DNA of 64,000 nucleotides from Bacteroidales bacterium (GTDB lineage Bacteria; Bacteroidota; Bacteroidia; Bacteroidales; WCHB1-69): NCBI GenBank assembly GCA_017525245.1, contig JAFXTE010000018.1, positions 1 to 64,000 of the forward strand, read 5' to 3'. Shown piece by piece: positions 1 to 8,315 of this stretch (position 1 is its first letter; each line of letters starts with the position of its first letter). The notes under the pieces were generated by a model. It saw only the letters and a program-made list of their open reading frames with translations, ran no database searches and was not told where the DNA came from. The position numbers and the translations under genes were made by a program.

Positions 1-628
1 ATCGAACTCTCCATAATAATTAATGTCTTTTCTTTTTTATGTCTGTCCTGGCCTCATCGCTTGCGAATCTCAAATTCCTCTTCTTGAGTATTTGCTACAT
101 TCTTCCATTCTTTCAATGAACATCTCCCTGTTGACAACCCCCTCTCTCGTGCCGTCCCGTATCGTTGTCGTTTGGGATTGCAAAAATAGATTTTTTTGTA
201 TTCACTCCAACACCCTTGCAAACTTTTTTTTACTTTTTCTGCATTTTCTTTGTAACATATTGATTACCAATGAAATAAAATTGCATTTTTCCCGTTTTTT
301 GACACTTTTTTGGCCTGAAAAAACCGGTTTTTTGGCGTTTTTCAGCTCCCCGGACCGGAAAATTTCGCAGATTTTTGACGTTTTGACGTAAAAACCGAAT
401 TTTCAGTTAGAGAGGAAACACCCTTTTCAGGGTAAAAAATAACATATCGTGCATTATATCAATTATTTACAATTCAAGCAGAATGATAACATACTGAAAT
501 TTAGTTAATTAGATATTAATAAGAATTAACAATAATATTATATATACAATAATATATTTTATCTGTGGATCAAATAGGGGCTTAAAGGACTCTTTTCGTT
601 GCATGCTTGCGTTAGGGATGGAAGCGGA

Positions 629-691
629 AATGTTTTTTGGCATGAGGGCGTATGCGATACGCCCGTACGGTAATGGATGCCAAAAAACATT
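629..691. repeat. Nested inverted repeat (two-tier hairpin)
   Basis: AATGTTTTTTGGCAT (629-643) is perfectly complementary to 677-691. Inside it GGGCGTAT (646-653) pairs with ATACGCCC (657-664) across a 3-base loop. The inner stem is GC-rich within AT-rich surroundings. It may be a dispersed palindromic element or a structured RNA; nothing in the sequence decides between these. Confidence 0.75.
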
Positions 692-723
692 GCAGCGGAC
701 AGCCCGACGTCGCGCCTTTTAAT

Positions 724-751
724 GGTTATCGGTTATTGGTTATTGGTTATT
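724..751. repeat. Heptamer tandem array (GGTTATT type)
   Basis: Four consecutive 7-base units, GGTTATC then GGTTATT three times. It belongs to the family of degenerate heptamer arrays scattered between genes of this window. Confidence 0.8.
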
Positions 752-899
752 GACAGAGAGCGTTCGGAACGATGGTGAAGGATGGTGCTGCCGGCGCGCC
801 GGAACGCCCAAATACAAAAGAGAAAACAGCTGTTGGATATTATTTACTGCTGTTGGAAAATATTTTTTCAAAAGAGGGTTGTTGAAAAGAAAAAAAGTG

Positions 900-907
900 T
901 ATTTTTG
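900..907 (+). promoter_or_regulatory. -7 promoter box of rpmH
   Basis: TATTTTTG matches the Bacteroidota TAnnTTTG -7 element and lies 36 bases before the rpmH start codon. Confidence 0.65.
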
Positions 908-943
908 CACCCCAAAAAATTAAGGACAAAAAACTGTAATAAT

Positions 944-1102
944 ATGAAAAGAACGTATCAACCTTCGAACACGAGACGCCGCCACAAACACGGTTTCAGA
1001 GAGAGAATGGCCACTGCGAACGGCCGCAGAGTGTTGGCAGCACGCAGAGCAAAAGGCAGAAAGAAACTCACCGTTTCTGACGAAAGTCTTGGCAGAAAAT
1101 AA
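944..1102 (+). CDS. rpmH: 50S ribosomal protein L34
   Basis: Encodes a 52-residue basic protein starting [18 protein letters not shown], which is the diagnostic N-terminus of bacterial L34, a component of the large ribosomal subunit. The body is typical ([24 protein letters not shown]). The frame stays open upstream to 782, but the L34 homology fixes the start at 944, and a TATTTTTG -7 box lies 36 bases upstream. A terminator hairpin overlaps the stop codon, so it is probably transcribed alone. No dnaA or rnpA is visible beside it, unlike in many other phyla. Confidence 0.97.
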   Translation: MKRTYQPSNTRRRHKHGFRERMATANGRRVLAARRAKGRKKLTVSDESLGRK

Positions 1103-1124
1103 TCCAATCAGGTTGGATTATTTT
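1101..1124 (+). terminator. Terminator after rpmH
   Basis: AATCCAA (1101-1107) pairs with TTGGATT (1113-1119) around a 5-base loop, followed by ATTTT. The stem begins inside the rpmH stop codon. The stem is short and AT-rich, so termination may be partial. Confidence 0.5.
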
Positions 1125-1198
1125 GCAAAAAGAAGGCATTGGTCTTCTTTTTTTTGTATCTTCGCCATTTTTTTGATGAGCGAAAAAACAACGGAAGA

Positions 1199-2548
1199 AT
1201 GAGAAAAATAATCACCTGTGTGCTGATCCTGTTAACCGGCCTCACCGTATGGGGACAAAACGGAGGCACTTCGATAGACGGGATTGTTGCGGTGGTCGGG
1301 AAATCGATCATCATGCGATCAGACCTTGAAAAGCACTTCATTGACTACAAAGCGCAGTTCAAGACCGTCGAGGATCCCGACGAAGTGTATTGCAGCATAT
1401 TGGAAAATCTTGTTTTCAACAAGCTGATGGTCAACCAGGCGGAATTGGACAGCATTGAGATTTCCGACGAGGAGGTCGATTACCGGCTGAACACCCGTAT
1501 CCAGTATTTCTTGCAGCAGACCGGCGGCGATGTGAAATACATCGAGAATTACTTCCACAAGTCGATGTCGGAAATCAAGAAAGACATGCGGGAGATGATG
1601 TACGAGCAAGCGCTCATCGAACAGGTGCAATCGAAAATCACGAGCAGCATCACCGTGACGCCATCGGAAGTCAACCAATTCGCCGCCAAAATCGGTCCGG
1701 ACAGCATGCCGATGGTGGAAACCTCCTACCAATTCGGGGAAATCGTAAAGATTCCACCTGTGAGTGACGAGGAGGTTGCAGATGTAAAGGAAAGACTGAA
1801 CAGCTACCGGGAGCGTGTCCTTCGAGGTGAGAAATTTGGTGCATTGGCACGTCTTTACTCCGATGACCCCGGCAGTGCGTCCAAAGGCGGAGATTTAGGA
1901 TTTGTGGAGCGTGGCACCCTTTATCCTGAATTTGAGGCCGTTGCTTTCAACCTTAAATCAGGTGAAATTTCCCAAGTGTTGAAGACGCAGGCCGGTTACC
2001 ACATCATCCAGATGATTGAACGCCGGGGAGAGTCCATCCACGTGGCCCACATCCTGATACAGCCGAAACCCTCGACCGACGAGCAGGTCAGAGCCATCAC
2101 CTACCTTGACAGCGTCCGCAACATCATTATCAATGAGAAACTCACATTAGAGGAGGCGGCCAAGCGTTACTCCGAAGGGGAGACGAAACTGAACGGCGGC
2201 ATGGTGGTCAACCCGTACAACAGTTCACTCTCTTTTGACCGCCAAACCCTTGACGACGCCACATTCACCACCATCAACAAGTTGATTCCGGGGGAATACT
2301 CGGAATGCGTCCCTTTCGTCAATGACGACGGCGTAATGGCCTACCGTCTGATTTACCTTAAAGAGAAGGTGTCGCAGCACAAAGCCAACTTAGTGGAAGA
2401 CTACGACATGATCAAAAACGCTGCCTTGGAACAGAAAAAATACGAGGCTATGGAAAAATGGGTGGCGGAGAAAGTGAAAGTGACGAATATGAAGATTTCG
2501 GAACAATATAGGTACTGTCCTTTCGTTAGTAAGTGGCAGATTCCGTGA
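1199..2548 (+). CDS. SurA-type periplasmic peptidyl-prolyl isomerase/chaperone
   Basis: A 449-residue exported protein with signal peptide MRKIITCVLILLTGLTVWGQ, then an N-terminal SurA-like chaperone segment (IDGIVAVVGKSIIMRSDLE, the usual family opening), and two parvulin-type rotamase domains at about residues 176-272 and 280-385. The first carries the classic GGDLGFVERG and AGYHIIQMIERR motifs. Expected role: folding and escorting outer-membrane proteins in the periplasm, consistent with the bamA and Skp genes later in the window. The start at 1199 gives a clean signal peptide; the frame extends 20 codons further upstream without one. A TATCTTCG word at 1157-1164 may be its promoter. An 8-base tandem array begins at its stop codon. 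Confidence 0.9.
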   Translation: MRKIITCVLILLTGLTVWGQNGGTSIDGIVAVVGKSIIMRSDLEKHFIDYKAQFKTVEDPDEVYCSILENLVFNKLMVNQAELDSIEISDEEVDYRLNTRIQYFLQQTGGDVKYIENYFHKSMSEIKKDMREMMYEQALIEQVQSKITSSITVTPSEVNQFAAKIGPDSMPMVETSYQFGEIVKIPPVSDEEVADVKERLNSYRERVLRGEKFGALARLYSDDPGSASKGGDLGFVERGTLYPEFEAVAFNLKSGEISQVLKTQAGYHIIQMIERRGESIHVAHILIQPKPSTDEQVRAITYLDSVRNIIINEKLTLEEAAKRYSEGETKLNGGMVVNPYNSSLSFDRQTLDDATFTTINKLIPGEYSECVPFVNDDGVMAYRLIYLKEKVSQHKANLVEDYDMIKNAALEQKKYEAMEKWVAEKVKVTNMKISEQYRYCPFVSKWQIP

Positions 2549-2609
2549 GGGGACGATGAGACGATGAGACGATGAAAACGATGAAGCGATGAAGCGATGA
2601 AAAACGATG
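2545..2609. repeat. Octamer tandem array (ACGATGAG type)
   Basis: Seven to eight degenerate 8-base units built on ACGATGA begin at the surA-like stop codon (2546-2548) and run almost to the moxR leader. Period 8 rather than 7 is shared with the array at 36078-36125, which uses nearly the same unit. Confidence 0.75.
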
Positions 2610-2646
2610 TGACTATAAATAATTTTGAGAATTAGACAATATAAAT

Positions 2647-3633
2647 ATGGATTTAGAGAAGAAGACAGACATTGAAGCGATTGAATCGTTTGTGGAGAAG
2701 TACAAGACTTTGCGCGAAGAGATTGCGAAAGTGATTGTGGGGCAGGATGATGTGGTGAAGAACGTGCTGATGGCGATGTTCAGCCGAAGCCACGCGCTGT
2801 TGATTGGTGTGCCAGGACTGGCCAAGACGTTAATGATCACGACTATCGCGAAAGCCGTGGATATGTCCTACAACCGTATCCAGTTCACCCCCGACTTGAT
2901 GCCGTCAGACATCATGGGTGCGGAGATTCTGGATGACAACCGCAACTTCAAGTTTGTGAAAGGCCCCATTTTCGCCAACATCGTGCTGGCCGATGAGATT
3001 AACCGTACGCCGCCGAAAACGCAGTCCGCATTGTTAGAGGCCATGCAGGAACGTTCGGTGAGTATGAACGGAACAACTTACGATTTGCCGAACCCGTTCT
3101 TCGTGTTAGCCACGCAGAACCCTATTGAGCAAGAAGGTACGTATCCGCTGCCTGAAGCGCAACAAGACCGATTCATGTTCAACATCATGCTGGACTACCC
3201 AAGCACGGCTGAAGAAGAGGAGATTGTGAAGCGCACCATCCATGGCGACATGGTGGAGCCGCAGCGCGTCCTTACTGTGGAAGAGATTATTTTCTACCAG
3301 AAGTTACTGCAAAAGGTACCCATCCCCGAAAATGTCTATCGCTATGCCGTGAGTTTGTCCACACTGACCCGTCCCGGCACTGCCAAAGCTCACCCGTGGG
3401 CGAACGACTATCTGTCGTGGGGAGCGGGTCCCCGTGCGTCCCAGTTCCTGATTATCGGCGCACGCACCCATGCCGTGTTGGGCGGCAAATACTCCCCGGA
3501 CATTGAAGACGTGCGTGCCGTCGCTTATAACATCCTGCGTCACAGAATCATCAAGAACTACAAGGCGGAGGCGGAAGGCATCACCATCGAGCAAATCATA
3601 GACAAGCTGCTTGAAGCTGCCGATGCCCGATAA
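2647..3633 (+). CDS. MoxR-family AAA+ ATPase
   Basis: A 328-residue cytoplasmic AAA+ ATPase of the MoxR/AAA_3 type. Visible motifs: Walker A GVPGLAKT at residues 54-61, Walker B VLADE with D116-E117, the MoxR signature NRTPPKTQSALLEAMQE, sensor region ATQNP, and the C-terminal lid region starting near residue 230. MoxR proteins act as chaperones for assembly of von Willebrand-factor-A or metal-containing complexes, but the usual partners (DUF58 and VWA batA/batB genes) are absent downstream; a sensor kinase follows 15 bases later and is probably co-transcribed. The substrate is therefore unknown. Confidence 0.93.
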   Translation: MDLEKKTDIEAIESFVEKYKTLREEIAKVIVGQDDVVKNVLMAMFSRSHALLIGVPGLAKTLMITTIAKAVDMSYNRIQFTPDLMPSDIMGAEILDDNRNFKFVKGPIFANIVLADEINRTPPKTQSALLEAMQERSVSMNGTTYDLPNPFFVLATQNPIEQEGTYPLPEAQQDRFMFNIMLDYPSTAEEEEIVKRTIHGDMVEPQRVLTVEEIIFYQKLLQKVPIPENVYRYAVSLSTLTRPGTAKAHPWANDYLSWGAGPRASQFLIIGARTHAVLGGKYSPDIEDVRAVAYNILRHRIIKNYKAEAEGITIEQIIDKLLEAADAR

Positions 3634-3648
3634 CGAACGACAGGAAAC

Positions 3649-5148
3649 ATGCGGAAACCCACCTGGAAATGGATTTTGTTCGTCTCTGCGGCGGCAATCT
3701 TCACAGTCATCATCATCTATTCCAACAAGCTGATCAAGAAGATCGCTCAGGAGGAACGCCAACGCATTGAAATCTGGGCGGGTGCCATCACCTACAAGAC
3801 CCAAATCATCAACGAGACCGAGCGTTTCTTCGATTCCATCCGCATTGAGGAGGGAAATCAGGCTTCCATATTTGCCAAAGCGGTAAAGAAAGTTGCCGAA
3901 GCCTCCCTGTACGAGGACATCACCTTTTACCAGGACATCATTTCCGCCAACCAGACTGTTCCCACCATTATCACAAGTCCAAACGGCACCATTGACGCAG
4001 CCATCAACCTGCCTGACAGCATCCTCGCCATGAGGAACATCCGGGACATGGGAGAGAACATCCGGGATTTCGACAGTCTCAAGCTACCCTACTATCACCG
4101 TGACTATGTAATGGTATATTACAAAAACTCGCACATCTACGGTGATTTCCGCGAAATGATTGACAATCTGTTAGAGTCGTTTTTCCAAGAAACGGTCATC
4201 AATTCCGCTTCCGTGCCTGTCATCATCACCGACAGCACGCAAATCAACGTGATTGCGGCGGGCAACATCGACTCCGCCATTATCGCCGCCCCTTTCAAAG
4301 TGAACGCACGGTTAGAGAAGATGCGCGAGGAGAATGACCCCATCGTTTTAGATTGGTTGGATCACGGGAAATGTTACGTATTCTACGAGGAGTCTTCCGT
4401 GCTGACACAGCTTCGGCTGTTCCCCTTCATCCAATACGGCATTATTTTCGTGTTCCTACTCATTGCCTACCTGTTGTTCAGCGTAACGAAACGTTCGGAG
4501 GAAAACCGCGTCTGGGTGGGCATGTCAAAAGAGACGGCGCACCAGTTAGGAACACCTATCTCTTCGCTTATGGCGTGGACAGAGTTGTTGAAGGAAATGC
4601 CGGTTGACCCCACCATCCCGCAGGAAATCGGCAAGGATGTCCATCGGTTGGAAACCATCGCGCAACGATTCTCGAAGATCGGGTCTGTGCCTGTCTTGGA
4701 GGACACCGACATTGTACCCATCATCGACAATTTCACCAACTACTTGCAGACCCGCATCTCCTCGATGGTACACATCCATTTCGAGAAGCCCGACCATCCC
4801 ATAGTGTTGCCGTTGAACCAACAACTATTCGAATGGGTGATTGAAAACCTGTGCAAAAACTCCGCTGACGCGATGAACGGAAAGGGCGACATCACGATTT
4901 CCATCACCGAAGAGAAGAGCAAAGTGTATATCGACATCACTGACACAGGCAAAGGGATTCCACCGAAGATGCAAAAGCGCATATTCTCACCGGGTTACAC
5001 TTCCAAGAGCCGCGGATGGGGATTGGGGCTGACCTTGGCCAAACGCATTATCCAAAACTATCATCGCGGAAAACTGTTTGTGAAATCCTCCGTCATCGAC
5101 CAAGGGACGACAATGCGGATTCAGTTGAATGGCGGGTCTAAGGACTGA
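3649..5148 (+). CDS. Membrane sensor histidine kinase (orphan)
   Basis: A 499-residue kinase with one transmembrane helix at about residues 9-28, a periplasmic sensor region of about 225 residues, a second helix at about 256-277, then the H-box with phospho-acceptor H298 in HQLGTPISSL and an HATPase domain (N box NLCKNSADAMNG near 400, G1 box DTGKGIPP near 431, GWGLGLTLAKRI). No HAMP domain is evident. The HQLGTP class is common in Bacteroidota and, from memory, includes PorY, a regulator of T9SS genes; that link is inference. No response regulator is adjacent. The last codons and the stop lie inside a heptamer array, so the C-terminus (GSKD) is partly repeat-encoded. Confidence 0.92.
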   Translation: MRKPTWKWILFVSAAAIFTVIIIYSNKLIKKIAQEERQRIEIWAGAITYKTQIINETERFFDSIRIEEGNQASIFAKAVKKVAEASLYEDITFYQDIISANQTVPTIITSPNGTIDAAINLPDSILAMRNIRDMGENIRDFDSLKLPYYHRDYVMVYYKNSHIYGDFREMIDNLLESFFQETVINSASVPVIITDSTQINVIAAGNIDSAIIAAPFKVNARLEKMREENDPIVLDWLDHGKCYVFYEESSVLTQLRLFPFIQYGIIFVFLLIAYLLFSVTKRSEENRVWVGMSKETAHQLGTPISSLMAWTELLKEMPVDPTIPQEIGKDVHRLETIAQRFSKIGSVPVLEDTDIVPIIDNFTNYLQTRISSMVHIHFEKPDHPIVLPLNQQLFEWVIENLCKNSADAMNGKGDITISITEEKSKVYIDITDTGKGIPPKMQKRIFSPGYTSKSRGWGLGLTLAKRIIQNYHRGKLFVKSSVIDQGTTMRIQLNGGSKD

Positions 5149-5176
5149 GGACTGAGGACTGAGGACTTGGGATTGC
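5142..5176. repeat. Heptamer array filling the gap between two convergent stop codons
   Basis: Units GGACTGA three times, then GGACTTG and GGATTGC. The array contains the kinase stop codon (5146-5148) and ends at the stop codon of the minus-strand lipoprotein gene (5176-5178), so the whole spacer is repeat. Confidence 0.85.
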
Positions 5177-6060
5177 TAGTTCAGATACTCATATGAGAAA
5201 ATGAGCTCCTTTTTCTCTGTGAAGGTTTCGTCGTCAAGGCTTGTACTATAGACTTTTGTCGGATATTTCTTGTAATAATCGTAAGCATACGTGAAAGAAT
5301 AAGTCTTTGAGAAGATGTCGTAGGAGTCGGTGATATAAATTCCGACAGCATTGTTAGCGCTGCAGAAAAAGGTCTGCGGTTCATCGTTCAACAACACATG
5401 ATCAAGTAAAAGCGAGAAAAAGTTCTTCTTAGGATTGATATTTTCGTCATAAACATACGTAACTGTCAGATTTTGAACACTATCCGGGCGGTCAATCTTC
5501 ATTTTCATACATTTGACATTATCTTTTTCCCAAGTAAAATCAATTTCGGCCGTGCTGTAATCATAATGTTCCCTTTTTGCATCTGATTTTGAAAGATAAG
5601 CCTCCATTTCCGGAGCAAAAAGACGCAGAATGTCAGGACTTGTTCCTTCGACAGACTTGGGGTTTTTGTTTATGGATATATGTGCCAGTTTCTGTTTCTC
5701 AAAAGAAAGCGAATAGGTTTCCATCAGCAGGTCGCCATAATAGGTCTTTATGGTCGTGAGCGTTTTTCCATCATACTCGAAATCAGTGTGTTGTTCATCC
5801 ATCTCAATGCGCGACAGAAGACCATTCTCATATTGATAACGACAGATATGGTCCACATCGCCGTTTTTCCTGTAATATTCCACTTGCCGAAGCTGGTCAT
5901 CGCTCCAGAGCCACTGTTCTTTCAGATAATGTCCATCTGACTCGGAATAAATCTTATTGATTTTCGCTTTCGGATTGAAAACGCCAATATTTTCTTTTTC
6001 ACAGGAGATAAAAGCGAGAACCGCCGCAATCACTGCACAAAGTAGCCCTAAATTCTTCAT
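5176..6060 (-). CDS. Lipoprotein of unknown function
   Basis: A 294-residue protein with a lipoprotein signal peptide ending in the lipobox AFISC (lipidated Cys20), so it is probably anchored in the envelope. The mature part is rich in Tyr, Asp and short beta-strand motifs such as LWSDDQLRQVEYY, CRYQYENGLLSRIE and FEYDGKTLTTIKTYY, resembling the Tyr-Asp-type repeated strands of Bacteroidota DUF4595/RHS-like lipoproteins. I do not recognise a specific family. It is visibly more AT-rich than its neighbours. A minus-strand -7 box lies at 6122-6129, divergent from the dipeptidase promoter. Confidence 0.8.
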   Translation of the reverse strand: MKNLGLLCAVIAAVLAFISCEKENIGVFNPKAKINKIYSESDGHYLKEQWLWSDDQLRQVEYYRKNGDVDHICRYQYENGLLSRIEMDEQHTDFEYDGKTLTTIKTYYGDLLMETYSLSFEKQKLAHISINKNPKSVEGTSPDILRLFAPEMEAYLSKSDAKREHYDYSTAEIDFTWEKDNVKCMKMKIDRPDSVQNLTVTYVYDENINPKKNFFSLLLDHVLLNDEPQTFFCSANNAVGIYITDSYDIFSKTYSFTYAYDYYKKYPTKVYSTSLDDETFTEKKELIFSYEYLN

Positions 6061-6121
6061 TATTAAGATTTTTTATAACAATTTTATCAAACAAGAATAG
6101 GATATTACACCAATCAGGGTG

Positions 6122-6129
6122 CAAAAATA
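6122..6129 (-). promoter_or_regulatory. -7 box of the lipoprotein gene
   Basis: TATTTTTG on the minus strand, 61 bases before the start codon and divergent from the box at 6162-6169. Confidence 0.6.
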
Positions 6130-6161
6130 CACTTATTATTCTTTTGTATTGCCAAAAAATG

Positions 6162-6169
6162 TACTTTTG
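6162..6169 (+). promoter_or_regulatory. -7 box of the C69 peptidase gene
   Basis: TACTTTTG, 43 bases before the start codon; a TTTTG word at 6142-6146 could be the -33 element, although the spacing is short. Confidence 0.6.
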
Positions 6170-6212
6170 CAACGCCTTTAAGGAAAGTATCTATAAACGT
6201 AAATAAAACCTT

Positions 6213-7964
6213 ATGAAGAAAAATTTCGTATTCACATTGTTATGCAGCCTGTTGGCGTTCAGCAGTGCCATGGCTTGCACGAATTTCATCGTCACGAAAG
6301 GCGCGAGCAAGGACGGCTCCTGCTTCCTGACGTATGCGGCTGATTCCCATCAGCTTTACGGCGAACTGTACTATCGTCCTGCGGCGAACTATCCGGCCGG
6401 CAGCATGATGGATGTCATCGAGTGGGACACGGGCAAAAAGCTCGGGCAGATTCCACAAGTTGCGCACACCTATTCCGTAGTCGGCAATATGAACGAGTTC
6501 CAGTTGGCCATCGGCGAGACCACTTATGGTGGCATTGAGGAGCTGGAGCACGGCCAAGGGCTTATTGACTATGGTTCATTGATTTACATCACGCTGCAAC
6601 GGGCCAAGAACGCCCGCGAAGCCATCAAGGTGATTTCGGAGTTGCTGGACGCTTACGGATATGCCAGCGAGGGCGAGTCATTCTCCATTGTGGATCCGAA
6701 CGAGGCCTGGATCATGGACCTCATCGGCAAAGGCGAGAAAATGGTAGATGCCAAGGGCAAAGTGATGAAAGGCTGGAGCAACGGAGCCGTTTGGGTGGCA
6801 CGCCGTATCCCCGACGGTTATGTTTCCGGACACGCCAATCAATCGCGTATCACTACTTTCCCGTTGCGTGACGGCAAGACCTCCATCACCAACAAGGAAT
6901 TGGACAAGATTTTCCTCCCGACCGTGGAGACCGTCTATTCTACCGATGTCATCTCCTTCGCCCGTATGAAGGGGCTCTATCCGAAAGACCCGAAACAGGC
7001 TCCTGACGCGGAGTTCAGTTTCTGCGACACCTACAACCCCATCACATTCGACGGTGCGCGTTTCTGCGATGCGCGTGTGTGGGCTTTTTTCAACCACGTG
7101 AATCGTGCGGAGGTCGCCAAATACGAGGACTATGCCCGTGGCGACAACCTCAAGCACCGTATGCCTTTGTGGATCAAACCCGCCGACAAGTCCAAAATTG
7201 ACGCTCAGTTCATGATGCAGATGATGCGCGACCACTACGAAGGCACTTCCATGGACATGTCGAAAGACCTTGGTGCCGGCCCGTACGCTTGTCCTTACCG
7301 TTGGCGTCCGATGACCTGGTCAGTGGATGGCAAGAACTACATCCACGAACGCGCCACGGCCACACAACAGACAGGTTTTGTGTTTGTGGCCCAATGCCGC
7401 AGCTGGTTGCCCGACATGTTCGGTGGCATTTACTGGTTTGGTGTTGACGATGCCGGCTCCAACTGCTTCGTGCCGATGTTCTGCGGCATCACTGAAATCC
7501 CGAAAGAGTATGCCGAAGGCAACGGTTCCATGGTGGAATACTCCCCCACTTCCGCTTTCTGGACATTCACGAAAGTCAGCAACTACGTCTATACCCGCTA
7601 CAGCGACATGATCAAGCATGTCAACGAGAAACAGTCGCAATGGGAGGGCAAATTCGTGAAAGAAATCGACCAGATGTCTGCCAAGATGAAGGATTTGTGT
7701 ACACAAAATCCTGACGCTGCTCGCAAGCAGATCAACGCCTACTCCACTCGCGCTGCCCACGATGTATGCCAGGAATGGAATCATCTGTTCGAGTATCTGT
7801 TAGTAAAATACCACGATGGCAACGTCAAAAAAGAAGAGAAAGGCAAATTTGTCACCAACGGCAATGAAAAGCCGCAGGTGGTATTCCCCGACCAGCCGAA
7901 ATGGCCTGACAGCTGGTATCGGATGATTGTCAAAGATTGTGGAAAGAACATCGAAGCAAAGTAA
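6213..7964 (+). CDS. C69-family dipeptidase, secreted
   Basis: A 583-residue peptidase of family C69 (PepD/dipeptidase A type), N-terminal-nucleophile hydrolases that cleave dipeptides. The signal peptide ends AMA and is followed directly by Cys22 in CTNFIV, so signal cleavage would expose the catalytic cysteine, as in secreted members of the family. Other family marks include SVVGNMNEFQLAIGETTYGG, GLIDYGSLIYITLQRA and EGESFSIVDPNEAWIMDLIGKG. It probably acts in the periplasm or outside the cell. It has its own promoter and a strong terminator, so it is monocistronic. Confidence 0.94.
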   Translation: MKKNFVFTLLCSLLAFSSAMACTNFIVTKGASKDGSCFLTYAADSHQLYGELYYRPAANYPAGSMMDVIEWDTGKKLGQIPQVAHTYSVVGNMNEFQLAIGETTYGGIEELEHGQGLIDYGSLIYITLQRAKNAREAIKVISELLDAYGYASEGESFSIVDPNEAWIMDLIGKGEKMVDAKGKVMKGWSNGAVWVARRIPDGYVSGHANQSRITTFPLRDGKTSITNKELDKIFLPTVETVYSTDVISFARMKGLYPKDPKQAPDAEFSFCDTYNPITFDGARFCDARVWAFFNHVNRAEVAKYEDYARGDNLKHRMPLWIKPADKSKIDAQFMMQMMRDHYEGTSMDMSKDLGAGPYACPYRWRPMTWSVDGKNYIHERATATQQTGFVFVAQCRSWLPDMFGGIYWFGVDDAGSNCFVPMFCGITEIPKEYAEGNGSMVEYSPTSAFWTFTKVSNYVYTRYSDMIKHVNEKQSQWEGKFVKEIDQMSAKMKDLCTQNPDAARKQINAYSTRAAHDVCQEWNHLFEYLLVKYHDGNVKKEEKGKFVTNGNEKPQVVFPDQPKWPDSWYRMIVKDCGKNIEAK

Positions 7965-7995
7965 ACCCACAACGCCTTTGACGGCGAATCGACAC

Positions 7996-8033
7996 GCCCC
8001 GAGTCAAACATTTTGATTCGGGGCTTTTTTATT
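7996..8033 (+). terminator. Strong rho-independent terminator after the C69 peptidase
   Basis: A 13-bp stem (GCCCCGAGTCAAA at 7996-8008 with TTTGATTCGGGGC at 8012-8024, one G-T pair) followed by a run of six T and more T-rich sequence. Confidence 0.9.
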
Positions 8034-8046
8034 TCAATATTTTTCC

Positions 8047-8054
8047 TATTTTTG
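8047..8054 (+). promoter_or_regulatory. -7 box upstream of the leucine-rich gene
   Basis: TATTTTTG. If used for the gene at 8316 it gives an unusually long leader of about 260 bases. Confidence 0.5.
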
Positions 8055-8202
8055 CCACGTTGTTCAACCTTTTCGGAAGAACAACATTTTATTGAAAGAA
8101 AGCGCATTTTCGCGTTTCCGTCAGTGTGAACTTGGACCCTTCACAGGAGTATGCACGGATCACGAAAAAGGAGCTTGCCTATATGTGTGTAATTGCCATT
8201 AG

Positions 8203-8251
8203 GTGGGGCTCATTTTTCGGTATCTTGCATACACGGGAGTCCAAGCCCCAC
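8203..8251. repeat. 8-bp inverted repeat in the leader
   Basis: GTGGGGCT (8203-8210) and AGCCCCAC (8244-8251) would form an 8-bp GC-rich stem with a 33-base loop in the leader RNA. Confidence 0.6.
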
Positions 8252-8315
8252 ACTGGAGATCCGAGGAATGGAATGCTCCACTTTCTTTATGTATTTAACT
8301 TAACAACAAGACAAC

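Larger units (their letters stand above)
1..943. other. AT-rich intergenic region without a supported gene
   Basis: No reading frame here looks like a protein: the longest (23-391) is rich in runs of Phe and Leu from poly-T and has no recognisable motif. Bases 400-590 are strongly AT-rich. The region holds a DnaA-box-like word TGTGGATCA near 563, a nested inverted repeat (629-691) and a heptamer array (724-751). On the minus strand an ATG at 14-12 runs off the left edge, so a divergent gene may start there, but only four codons are visible. The rpmH promoter lies at its right end. Confidence 0.5.
8034..8315. other. Long leader region upstream of the leucine-rich gene
   Basis: About 280 bases without a convincing gene. 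A -7 box lies at 8047-8054. GTGGGGCT (8203-8210) is perfectly complementary to AGCCCCAC (8244-8251). An 80-codon GTG-initiated frame at 8126-8368 overlaps the next gene and shows no motif, so it is not called. Confidence 0.5.

Noticed and set aside
23-391. 122-codon open frame at the left edge
   Set aside because: Composition is driven by poly-T (many Phe and Leu), no motif, no promoter, and no plausible neighbour relationship.
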